From contig OY821614.1 in NCBI GenBank assembly GCA_963682085.1, positions 806,001 through 870,000 of the forward strand: DNA of 64,000 nucleotides, written 5' to 3'. The position numbers and the translations under genes were made by a program. Position 1 is the stretch's first letter, and the number at the start of each line of letters is the position of its first letter. The notes beneath the pieces are model-generated. The model worked only from the letters and a program-made list of their open reading frames with translations. It was not told where the DNA came from and made no database searches. Origin of the DNA: Thiodubiliella sp900128405 (GTDB lineage: Bacteria; Pseudomonadota; Gammaproteobacteria; PS1; Pseudothioglobaceae). Positions 8,759-16,619 of the stretch are shown piece by piece.

Positions 8759-9192
8759 TTAAGGAGTTCTTTGGCTTTGGTAGTATCAATCTTTGCAACT
8801 AAGGGTTTTTTGGCACTAAAAAAGCGCACAAGAAAAAACAACCCAAATGCTAAAAAAACAAAAGGCAAAAACCACAACAAATAAGTGTTTTTATTTACAG
8901 GCGGTTTAAACACCACAAAATCCCCATAACGAGCCACCATAAATGCACGAATATCATCGTTGGTTTTACCACTTAAAATCAACTCCCTAACCTTCTCCCT
9001 CAAGTCTTTTGCCAGACCCGCATTTGAACCACCAATACTTTGCCCTTGACACACAGGGCAACGAATTTCATCAATCAAAGTGCGATAACGCCGCTCTTGT
9101 TGGGCATTAATAAAAGTATTTGCCTCAATGCTTTCAGCATAAATGGGATTAATAAGTGCTAATAGCAGTAAAAATTGAATAAAATAACGCAT
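8755..9192 (-). CDS. ccmH: Cytochrome c maturation protein CcmH
   Basis: A 145-residue periplasmic thiol oxidoreductase. A signal peptide (MRYFIQFLLLLALINPIYA) is followed by the haem-lyase motif RCPVCQ and the helical domain GGSNAGLAKDLREKVREL. A single C-terminal membrane helix follows (about 104-126: YLLWFLPFVFLAFGLFFLV). CcmH reduces apocytochrome c cysteines for haem attachment. No other ccm genes are nearby, so this copy is detached from the usual cluster. The start follows AGGA, and a -10-like TATAAT lies at 9230-9235 without a convincing -35. Confidence 0.88.
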   Translation of the reverse strand: MRYFIQFLLLLALINPIYAESIEANTFINAQQERRYRTLIDEIRCPVCQGQSIGGSNAGLAKDLREKVRELILSGKTNDDIRAFMVARYGDFVVFKPPVNKNTYLLWFLPFVFLAFGLFFLVRFFSAKKPLVAKIDTTKAKELLK

Positions 9193-9276
9193 AATTAAAT
9201 CCTGTTAAGAGCTTTTATAAATATGAACAATTATACGAAAGTCTCTGTTAATCAAAAATATAAATAATTTTAACCT

Positions 9277-11139
9277 ATGCCACTAATTACACTTGATAAT
9301 ATTTCCCTTAATTTTTCTGAAAAATTAATCCTAAATGAGGTTAGCACCACCATCTTAAAAGGCGATAAAATCGCCCTCATTGGACGCAATGGCGAGGGGA
9401 AATCCACCTTTATGCGTGTGCTTGCTGGTGCAATTGAGCCAGATGATGGCAAAGTAAAAATTAAAAATGGCATTAAAATTAGTTATTTAGAGCAAAGTCC
9501 ACCAGAAGACAATAACAAAAATTTATTTGATATTGTCGCCGAAGGTTTGGGCAATATTGGCATTGTGTTGACAAAATATCAACATTTAATGGCAGACGAA
9601 AAATTAAACGAAGCAGCTGAACTGCAAGAAGAAATTGATCGCCTTGATGGCTGGCAATATTTACACAAAATTGAAACCATTCTTAATCGTTTTTCGCTGA
9701 ATGCAGAAGCCGTTTTATCCACCCTATCTGGTGGCTGGAGGCGACGGGTAATGTTGGCGCGTGCGTTAATACAAGAACCGAATGTGCTACTACTTGATGA
9801 ACCAACTAACCATATGGACATTACTGCCATTCTTGATTTGGAAAAAATGCTCAAAGATTATCACGGCACCTTGGTTCTCATTAGCCATGACCGTGCATTT
9901 ATCGCTGGTATCGTCAATAAAGTGTTTGATTTAGACCGTGGCAATTTAGCGGTATTTGAATGCGGCTATCAAGACTATGTCAAACGCAAAGACAATCTAC
10001 TTAATTCAGAGACATTGGCAAACAAAAGATTTGACAAAAAACTCGCTCAAGAAGAAGTGTGGATTCGCCAAGGCATTAAAGCCAGAAGAACCCGTAACGA
10101 AGGTCGCGTGCGTGCCTTACAAGAAATGCGAAATTCCTTTATTAGTCGCCGACAAAAACAAGGTAAAGTTAAAATACATTCAGTAGCAGAAGATGAAAAG
10201 CGTGCATCAAAACTGGTATTTGAAGTTAAAAAAATGTCTTATTCTATTGGCGACTTGCAACTGGTCAAAGACTTTTCTATGCTGGTATTAAAAGGTGAAA
10301 AAATCGGGGTTATTGGTGGCAATGGCTCAGGTAAATCAACTTTTATTAAATTATTACTTGATGAATTACAACCCAGCAGTGGCAGTATACGCCGCTCCAA
10401 AACCATTAAGTTGGCTTATTTTGACCAAATGCGTGAAATGCTAAAGCCCAATATGAAAGCCATGGATTTTGTCTCAGGCGGTAGTGAACACATTAATATC
10501 GGCGGTAAAAGCAAGCATATAATCGGATATTTGCGTCAGTTTTTATTTACTGGCAAGCAAGCAATGGCACCCATTAAAATGTTTTCTGGTGGCGAAAAGA
10601 ACCGCCTAATGTTAGCAAAAATTCTTTCCCAACCCGCCAATTTACTAGTGCTTGATGAACCGACCAACGACCTTGATGTAGAAACCTTGGAACTGTTAGA
10701 AGAGATGCTGGTGGAATACACAGGCACATTGATTTTGATTTCACACGATAGAACTTTTTTAAACAATGTTGTGGGCTCTACCGTTGTTATGGATGGCGAT
10801 GGCGTTATCAATCAATATGCCGGTGGTTATGACGATTATCTTATTCAAAAACAAGACAATTTAGACAATCAAACCAAAGCCAAAGTGCAAACCAAGCCAA
10901 AACAAGAGAAAAACGCACCCAGCAATCCCAAACAAAAACTAAGTTACAAACAACAACAAGCATTGGCAAAATTACCCGATAAAATCGAAAAAACAGAAGC
11001 TGAAATCAAAGCAATACAATTGCAACTCTCAGACCTCGAATTTTTCCAACGACCAGAATCCCAAGACGCACTCATTCGCCTATCAAGATTGGAAGCTGAT
11101 TTAGTGCGTTATTATGAGAAATGGAGTGTATTGGAATGA
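9277..11139 (+). CDS. uup: ABC-F ATPase of the Uup type
   Basis: A 620-residue soluble protein with two ATPase domains and no membrane segments. Domain 1 has Walker A GRNGEGKST, signature LSGGWRRR and Walker B LLLDEPTNHMD. Domain 2 has GGNGSGKST, FSGGEKNR and LVLDEPTNDLD. The interdomain linker is rich in Lys/Arg (about 245-305). A C-terminal coiled coil (about 550-620) is the mark of Uup, which binds DNA or ribosomes and limits precise transposon excision. That is of interest here given the many MITE-like repeats. Its stop overlaps the next start as ATGA. Confidence 0.88.
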   Translation: MPLITLDNISLNFSEKLILNEVSTTILKGDKIALIGRNGEGKSTFMRVLAGAIEPDDGKVKIKNGIKISYLEQSPPEDNNKNLFDIVAEGLGNIGIVLTKYQHLMADEKLNEAAELQEEIDRLDGWQYLHKIETILNRFSLNAEAVLSTLSGGWRRRVMLARALIQEPNVLLLDEPTNHMDITAILDLEKMLKDYHGTLVLISHDRAFIAGIVNKVFDLDRGNLAVFECGYQDYVKRKDNLLNSETLANKRFDKKLAQEEVWIRQGIKARRTRNEGRVRALQEMRNSFISRRQKQGKVKIHSVAEDEKRASKLVFEVKKMSYSIGDLQLVKDFSMLVLKGEKIGVIGGNGSGKSTFIKLLLDELQPSSGSIRRSKTIKLAYFDQMREMLKPNMKAMDFVSGGSEHINIGGKSKHIIGYLRQFLFTGKQAMAPIKMFSGGEKNRLMLAKILSQPANLLVLDEPTNDLDVETLELLEEMLVEYTGTLILISHDRTFLNNVVGSTVVMDGDGVINQYAGGYDDYLIQKQDNLDNQTKAKVQTKPKQEKNAPSNPKQKLSYKQQQALAKLPDKIEKTEAEIKAIQLQLSDLEFFQRPESQDALIRLSRLEADLVRYYEKWSVLE

Positions 11140-11657
11140 CCCCACTCATTGTTGACCTAGACCACACACTCATTAATACCGATTTACTATACGAATCCTC
11201 AATGGCAGTATTAAAAAAAAGCCCATGGCTACTGCCACTCTATCCTTTTTGGTTTCTCATCGGCAAAGGATACCTAAAAGAACAATTGGTTAAACGCTGT
11301 AAAATAGACACCAGCAAACTACCCTACAACACAACCACCATCGCCTACATCAAAAAACGCAAAAAACAAGGTGATATCATCATTCTCGCCACCGCCTCAC
11401 ACAAAGTTTATGCACTCTCCGTTGCCAAACACCTTAAATTATTTAACGATGTTATGGCAAGCAACAAAGACTTTAACCTCTCTTCACACAACAAAGCCAA
11501 GAAATTAATCGAACGCTTTGGCGAACAAAAATTTGACTACATAGGCGACCATATACGCGATTTGCCCGTATGGGAAGCTTCAAATCTTGCAATTTTAATT
11601 AACACATCAAATAAAGTTATTCAAAAAACACAACACCTTAACACTTTAATTCTCTAA
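11136..11657 (+). CDS. HAD-superfamily phosphatase resembling the HAD half of UbiA-type fusions
   Basis: Started at the ATG at 11136, which overlaps the uup stop (ATGA) and puts the nucleophile motif at the N-terminus. The 173 residues show HAD motif I DLDHTLINTD (Asp nucleophile and DxDxT), motif II with LATAS, and a C-terminal GDHIRDLPVWEA motif IV region. The order and wording (VDLDxTLIxTDLLxES, NDVMAS, DLPVWEA) resemble the HAD domain fused to UbiA prenyltransferases, as I recall that family. Here the membrane prenyltransferase domain is absent and the gene ends shortly before a terminator. The substrate is unknown. Confidence 0.7.
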   Translation: MTPLIVDLDHTLINTDLLYESSMAVLKKSPWLLPLYPFWFLIGKGYLKEQLVKRCKIDTSKLPYNTTTIAYIKKRKKQGDIIILATASHKVYALSVAKHLKLFNDVMASNKDFNLSSHNKAKKLIERFGEQKFDYIGDHIRDLPVWEASNLAILINTSNKVIQKTQHLNTLIL

Positions 11658-11682
11658 AAGTCCTTTACATAAATATTCTCAT

Positions 11683-11702
11683 TTTCACGCTGTGCGTGGG
11701 AA
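11683..11702. repeat. REP-like palindrome (CACGC-TGTG-CGTGG family)
   Basis: TTCACGCTGTGCGTGGGAA is an imperfect copy of a short palindrome that recurs at 16362, 20330, 29536 and 30199. It lies downstream of the HAD gene and before a terminator. Confidence 0.6.
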
Positions 11703-11736
11703 TAAAGGTAAGTATAAAATCAGGTAAACCTTACTC

Positions 11737-11771
11737 AAAAAAAGCCCCGTTTTCACGGGGCTTTTTTCTTT
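11737..11771. terminator. Bidirectional terminator between HAD gene and cadherin-repeat gene
   Basis: The stem AGCCCCG/CGGGGCT has a TTTTCA loop flanked by A and T runs, so it serves both converging genes. An almost identical hairpin lies downstream of the second cadherin-repeat gene at 16569-16603, part of the duplicated unit. Confidence 0.85.
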
Positions 11772-11791
11772 GTTTGCTTTATTTACTTATT

Positions 11792-11891
11792 GAGACCTTT
11801 GTATAAATAGGGATGATTAGCAGAATTCAATTTTTGTCAAATTGGTAAAAAGTGAATTTTTGATGATTATTCATATTTATGTAAAGGTCTC
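11792..11891. mobile_element. MITE-like element, 100 bp, with 5-bp target duplication
   Basis: The ends GAGACCTTTGTATAAATA and its near complement (TATTTATGTAAAGGTCTC) form terminal inverted repeats. The element is flanked by TTATT on both sides (11787-11791 and 11892-11896). It sits against the stop codon of the 1438-residue gene. The paralogous site near 16615 has the same flanks but no element, an empty-site control. This copy lacks the inner segment of longer copies, consistent with deletion between TTGGTA repeats. Confidence 0.85.
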
Positions 11892-11894
11892 TTA

Positions 11895-14800
11895 TTAAAC
11901 AAATCGGCGTTTTCTTCTGATTAGATAATAAGCACTTAACACTATTAACAAAATAAAGCCCATATCAAATCTAGCTGGTGCATTAGGATTGTAAACACAA
12001 CCACCGCCACTGCTAGAAGGAGCCGTAGAATCTTCAAGATCTGGCATTGCGATTGAAATGGTGCTTGCAATCACACCGTTAGCATTACCAGTGTTGTCAA
12101 TTTGTTCGCCATCGGTATCGTTTGCACCGCCGTCTTTAATAGTTAATCTAAGGCAAGTTGCACCTGTGGTTAATCCAGCCTTCCAAGCACTATTATCGGC
12201 GCAAGTTGTGCTTGTTTTGGTGTGAATCGTGTTACTAGCATCAACTTCAAAATTAGCCCAGCCAGTGACTAATGAATATCTACGCAACTCTGCATTTGCA
12301 GGGATTGCAGTAGTGAGTTCAACAATCACTACGGTGGTAGCACCAGCACTTAAGCCTTCAACGACATAATCATAAATATCGCCAGTGGTTGATGTATCAC
12401 TGGACTTATTAGGTAAATTATTGTCGATGATATATTGTTGCATTTGTGTAAGGGTTAAACGACTAGAATCTTTGCCCATTGCCCCTAACAATATTCTAGT
12501 GCCTGTTAGGCTAGTGATGGTTTTACCTGTATCCACTTGGATTTTATTGATTGCGGTATTGTTGTCTTTGTTGTTGGAAATACCATCGCCGTCATCATCA
12601 CCATTGCTGACACTTTCTGCCATTAATTCAAGTTGCAACACTCTTTCTGATGAATGGGTGTTAGTTATAGCCTTTAATGTAATTGTTAGAATGCCAGCAT
12701 CTGTATTGGCAGGGTCAAAAACAAATACTGTATCGTCACTAGCACTTGTATCAGTAACATCGACACTGCTCCACTCATAAGTCTCTGCGATTACTGTAGC
12801 GTGGACAGTAACGACTCCGCCTGTTTTACTAATCACCCGACCTTGATTGTTACCTTGGGTTACGGTGAATTGCTTAATCACTGGAGTGATGTCGGGGATA
12901 TCGGTTATTACGGCAATAGTGAAGGCTTGTGTGGTGGTGTTAGTGCCATCATTGGCAGTGATGTTGATGTCCATATTGCCAACAGTGTCAATACTGATTT
13001 TAGTTTTTAACTTATTACCATCAATTTTGAAGCTAGTGGTATCGCTTACGCTGAAACTAAGGGTAGCAGTGTCCACATCATTTGCTGATAGCGTGCCAAT
13101 TAAGGTATCAGCAGCTTGACCTTTGACGAGAGTTTTGTTACTTAGTTGAATGTCGGTAGGGGCAGTGTCGTCAATGTTGGTAATGGTAAAGTCAAAGCTT
13201 TTACTAAAGGTATGTAAATTGGCATCGGTTACTTTAATTGTGATACTGAGATTTTTGGTGGTTTCATAATCTACAGTTTTAGCAAGTTTTAGCGTGTTGC
13301 CGTCAATAGCAAAGTAAGCCGCAGTGTTGTTTACTAAGGTGTAGGTAAAGGTATCTCCCGCATCAGCATCAATGGTAGAGAGTGTGCCTAAATTGGTGTT
13401 AGCGACAGTGTTTTCAGCAATGTTAAGGTTGTTTATGAAGGTGATGTCGGTGGGGGATTCATCGTTAAGGTCGGTCAAAGTAACTACAAATACTTGAGTG
13501 GTGTTGTTTTTGCCTGCTTTGCTGGCGGTAATCTCAACTTCATAGGTGTTATCATCAGCTCTGGCTTCAAAGTCTGTGGCTTCAAAGACAAGTGTTGCAC
13601 CACTAAGGCTGAATTTATCCTTATCTGCACCGCCTGTGATAGCAAAACTTGCGCCGCTTTTATTGGTAGTAAGATTGATCTCTTTTTCGGTATTTTCAGT
13701 TGCGATAACTGTGGCTGATGAGGTGATGACAAGCTGGCTTACGCTAAGGCTAAAGTCCATAGCAGTAGAAGTATTTACGCCATCAGAAACAGTAATGCTA
13801 ATGCTGTAACTGGATTTAGTGCCAAGATCAACATCTTGTGCCATTTTTAATTGGTTACCATTGATACTGAAACTGGTCGCATCAGTGCCACTGAGGGTGT
13901 AAGTCATGGTCTCGCCTGTGGTATCTATATCGGTGGCTGAGATGGTGGCAACGGTAGTGCCAGTTGTTGCATCATCGGCAATAATTGTGGTGCTAAGTTG
14001 GATATTACTAGGGGTAATGTCGTTGATATCGGTGACGGTGATGGTAAAGTGTTTGTCGAATGAATGGTGATTGCTATCGGTTACGGTAATGGTGGTGCTG
14101 AGACTGGTGGAAGTTTCATAGTCTAGAGCGGCGTTGAGTTTGAGTTTGTTGTTGTCAAGGGTAAAGGTGGTGTTGCTACTGGTGTAGGTAAAGGTATCGC
14201 CCGCATCAGCATCAGTGGCAGAGAGTGTGCCTAGTTCGGTGCCAATGGTGGTGTTTTCAGCAATGGTGTAGTTGCCTGTGAGGTTAATAGCGGTAGGGGT
14301 TTCATCGTTGAGATCAGTAAGATTGACGGTAATGATTTGTTCGGCGTTTTTGCCAGCAACAATGCCAGTGCTGGCTTTGACTTTGACGGTGTAGGATTTT
14401 GTGTTGCTTTCAAAGTTGGCGGTGGTGCCGTTGAAGGTTAGGGTTTGTCCATCAATACTAAATAAGTTACTGGTGTTTTCAATGATACTAAAAGTGGCTT
14501 CGGTATCGTTGGCAACAAGAGTGTGAGTGGTATTGTTCACACCTTCGTTTGCGTCTAGGGTGTTGCTAGAGGTGATGGTAAGGATTGGTTTTACGGTTAA
14601 AGTAAAAACTTTCACACGAGAGTGCACCCAAGGATAACCAGGAGGTCCATCACGAACGCGAATTCTAATTATATAGGAGTTTTTGACGGTAGAGTCAACC
14701 ATTTCGGTAATGGATAATTTGCCATCTGCAGCGATTGAAAGCTTATCGTGGTCATAGGTACCAACTGGGTAGGCATCGAGAAAATCATAATGAAACTCTG

Positions 14801-16211
14801 TGTTGGTATCGGGATCGGTAGCAGAGGCGGTGGCAATTTGGGTGTTAGCGGCAGTGCCATCAACAATGGTTAAGGTGCTGAGTTTGGGATATGAAGGGGT
14901 TGAGTCATTTATATCTATAACCGTTATAGTTACTGTTTCTACATATTCATGACCTGCGGCATCTGTTACTCTAACATCAACACTTTTGGTTTTATCCTTC
15001 TCACGATCAACAATCTTGATAAACCTTAGTTTGGTACCGTCAATAATCTTGAAAAAATTACCTGTATTATTTTCCAAGGAAAAAGTAAAGGTATCCGTGG
15101 TGTCGGCGTCTATTGCACTGAGGTTGCCAACTAGAAATATCCTTCTAGTACTAGCAGCACTTTCCTTATAATACCAATACTCATTCACCTCTAAATTGCC
15201 ACCACTGAGGACGATATCGGTAGGGGTATTGTCGTTAATATCGCCTAGTTTAACGATAATGGTTTGTTCAGTGTTTTTATCAGTACCAGTGCCAATACTG
15301 GCTTTGACTTTGACGGTGTAGGATTTAACATTGCTTTCTAAGTCAGTGGCAGCACCGTCGAATGAGAGGGTGCTGCCATTAAGGCTAAATAAGTTACTGG
15401 TGTTTTCAATGATGTTAAAAATTGCAGTAGTGTCATTAGCAACAAGGGTGTGAGTGTCGCTGGTGCCTTCGAAAATGGTAATAATGTTGGTGGAGGCAAT
15501 GGTAAATGAAGTGATGACGCTGGCAGCGTAGGTGAAGGAGGTGCCAGCGACATTAGCGTTACAAGTTAATTTTGTATTTTGGTTTGTGCAAGTAACAACA
15601 GAGTCTGCGTTAACTGTGGTTTGTAAATTACTTACAATCGTTGCCACAGAATCAGATCCTGTGGTTGTGTAAGTGTATTCCTTGGCGTTTATTGTTATTT
15701 TATAAACAATATTTGCAGCGTTAGCCTCTGTAGGTTCGAAATCAACTACTTGAGCAGTTCCAGCAGTAGCGTTCACACCACCTGTAAAGTGTTTGGTTAC
15801 CCTTGTTGGATTTGGCAATGCAGTTTCACTTCCACCCGTAACTGACTGGAAAAGATTACTAGCTACAAGCGTTTCGGCCATCAAATTATAAGTAATTGGA
15901 AGATACGGGGTGCAGCGAAGATTATAGTGTATAGGCTTTATGTCGTATTCTACGCCACAACCAGGAGTATTGAGATTATTAACATTAAACTCAAACTGAA
16001 CATTGCCATCAGCCGAAGTATGGTTACCAGTGGTGCCTATCTTTGAGGTAATAGTAATAGGTCCAAAAGTTGCTACTGCCTGCACAGCAGGTGTAGCAGC
16101 AATATTAGCAGTAACTTGATTAGCTCCAAGTGTATTAACTGCAAACGCCTGAGAAGCGAGTAGAGTTAGAGATAGCAAGATGGTAGTGGTGTAACGATTT
16201 AAAATAGTCAT
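11895..16211 (-). CDS. Large exported cadherin-repeat surface protein with Cys-containing C-terminal sorting tail
   Basis: The start is set at the ATG at 16211 (GGAA upstream), giving a clean signal peptide (MTILNRYTTTILLSLTLLASQAFA) and 1438 residues. About residues 150-240 hold a beta-domain seen in large adhesins (YKITINAKEYTYTTTGSD). Cadherin-type repeats of about 95-100 residues follow, with calcium linkers DINDNTP (~326), DINDSTP (~432), DLNDETP (~632), DINDITP (~727), DLNDESP (~912) and IDDTAP (~1010). A thrombospondin-3-like calcium site DDDGDGISNNKDN lies near 1205. The end is GGGC-x-YNPNAPARFD, then a hydrophobic helix and RRKRR, a tail like the JDVT-CTERM sorting signals as I recall them. 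It is probably a cell-surface adhesin. Its last third nearly matches the neighbour at 16620-19853. Confidence 0.82.
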   Translation of the reverse strand: MTILNRYTTTILLSLTLLASQAFAVNTLGANQVTANIAATPAVQAVATFGPITITSKIGTTGNHTSADGNVQFEFNVNNLNTPGCGVEYDIKPIHYNLRCTPYLPITYNLMAETLVASNLFQSVTGGSETALPNPTRVTKHFTGGVNATAGTAQVVDFEPTEANAANIVYKITINAKEYTYTTTGSDSVATIVSNLQTTVNADSVVTCTNQNTKLTCNANVAGTSFTYAASVITSFTIASTNIITIFEGTSDTHTLVANDTTAIFNIIENTSNLFSLNGSTLSFDGAATDLESNVKSYTVKVKASIGTGTDKNTEQTIIVKLGDINDNTPTDIVLSGGNLEVNEYWYYKESAASTRRIFLVGNLSAIDADTTDTFTFSLENNTGNFFKIIDGTKLRFIKIVDREKDKTKSVDVRVTDAAGHEYVETVTITVIDINDSTPSYPKLSTLTIVDGTAANTQIATASATDPDTNTEFHYDFLDAYPVGTYDHDKLSIAADGKLSITEMVDSTVKNSYIIRIRVRDGPPGYPWVHSRVKVFTLTVKPILTITSSNTLDANEGVNNTTHTLVANDTEATFSIIENTSNLFSIDGQTLTFNGTTANFESNTKSYTVKVKASTGIVAGKNAEQIITVNLTDLNDETPTAINLTGNYTIAENTTIGTELGTLSATDADAGDTFTYTSSNTTFTLDNNKLKLNAALDYETSTSLSTTITVTDSNHHSFDKHFTITVTDINDITPSNIQLSTTIIADDATTGTTVATISATDIDTTGETMTYTLSGTDATSFSINGNQLKMAQDVDLGTKSSYSISITVSDGVNTSTAMDFSLSVSQLVITSSATVIATENTEKEINLTTNKSGASFAITGGADKDKFSLSGATLVFEATDFEARADDNTYEVEITASKAGKNNTTQVFVVTLTDLNDESPTDITFINNLNIAENTVANTNLGTLSTIDADAGDTFTYTLVNNTAAYFAIDGNTLKLAKTVDYETTKNLSITIKVTDANLHTFSKSFDFTITNIDDTAPTDIQLSNKTLVKGQAADTLIGTLSANDVDTATLSFSVSDTTSFKIDGNKLKTKISIDTVGNMDINITANDGTNTTTQAFTIAVITDIPDITPVIKQFTVTQGNNQGRVISKTGGVVTVHATVIAETYEWSSVDVTDTSASDDTVFVFDPANTDAGILTITLKAITNTHSSERVLQLELMAESVSNGDDDGDGISNNKDNNTAINKIQVDTGKTITSLTGTRILLGAMGKDSSRLTLTQMQQYIIDNNLPNKSSDTSTTGDIYDYVVEGLSAGATTVVIVELTTAIPANAELRRYSLVTGWANFEVDASNTIHTKTSTTCADNSAWKAGLTTGATCLRLTIKDGGANDTDGEQIDNTGNANGVIASTISIAMPDLEDSTAPSSSGGGCVYNPNAPARFDMGFILLIVLSAYYLIRRKRRFV

Positions 16212-16361
16212 AACGAATTCCAAATTTAAAAATAAATAAAAAGAGGCTGAAGTTAAAAATTAGTAATGGTAAACAAAATAAGAGTGCACGAATTTATAAT
16301 TTAATTTGCTAGAAATTATACACAATAAAAAAGGGTTGTAATAAGGGGCTAGTAATTTATC

Positions 16362-16383
16362 GTTCCCACGCTGTGCTTGGGAG
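16362..16383. repeat. REP-like palindrome
   Basis: GTTCCCACGCTGTGCTTGGGAG pairs GTTCCCA with TTGGGAG around a short loop. It is one of five dispersed copies in the window, all intergenic. Confidence 0.65.
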
Positions 16384-16568
16384 TGCATACTTGGGGTTTT
16401 TAGGGAAAAGATATAATAAATAATTGGTGAGTGTAGATGTATCTCATAAGTGTTTAATTGCTTTATAAAAATGAATATTTGTGTGGTTTTTTTATTTCTA
16501 TGCCATAGGGGCGAAGATTGATTTGTTGGCGTATTGTGTAAAGCATAAATTAGATAAGACTTGCTCAA

Positions 16569-16603
16569 AAAAAAGCCCCGTTTTCACGGGGCTTTTTTCT
16601 TTG
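16569..16603. terminator. Terminator downstream of second cadherin-repeat gene
   Basis: The same AGCCCCG/CGGGGCT hairpin with A and T runs as at 11737-11771, at the same distance from an identical gene end, so it was copied together with the gene. Confidence 0.85.
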
Positions 16604-16619
16604 TTTACTTCATTTACTA

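Larger units (their letters stand above)
16212..16619. other. Intergenic stretch between the two cadherin-repeat genes
   Basis: 408 bp holding the leader of the upstream paralog, a REP-like palindrome (16362-16383) and the terminator of the downstream paralog (16569-16603). A 102-codon minus-strand frame crosses it, but it runs through the palindrome and terminator and has no protein-like composition, so I do not call a gene. Confidence 0.6.

Noticed and set aside
12385..13119. Plus-strand frames inside the cadherin-repeat genes (also 16786-17850)
   Set aside because: They recur at the same relative place in both paralogs only because the minus-strand coding repeats leave the opposite frame open; Val/Leu-rich composition is a reverse-strand shadow.
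16260..16568. Minus-strand frame of 102 codons between the cadherin-repeat genes
   Set aside because: It runs through a REP-like palindrome and ends in the terminator hairpin region, has no ribosome-binding site and no recognisable product.
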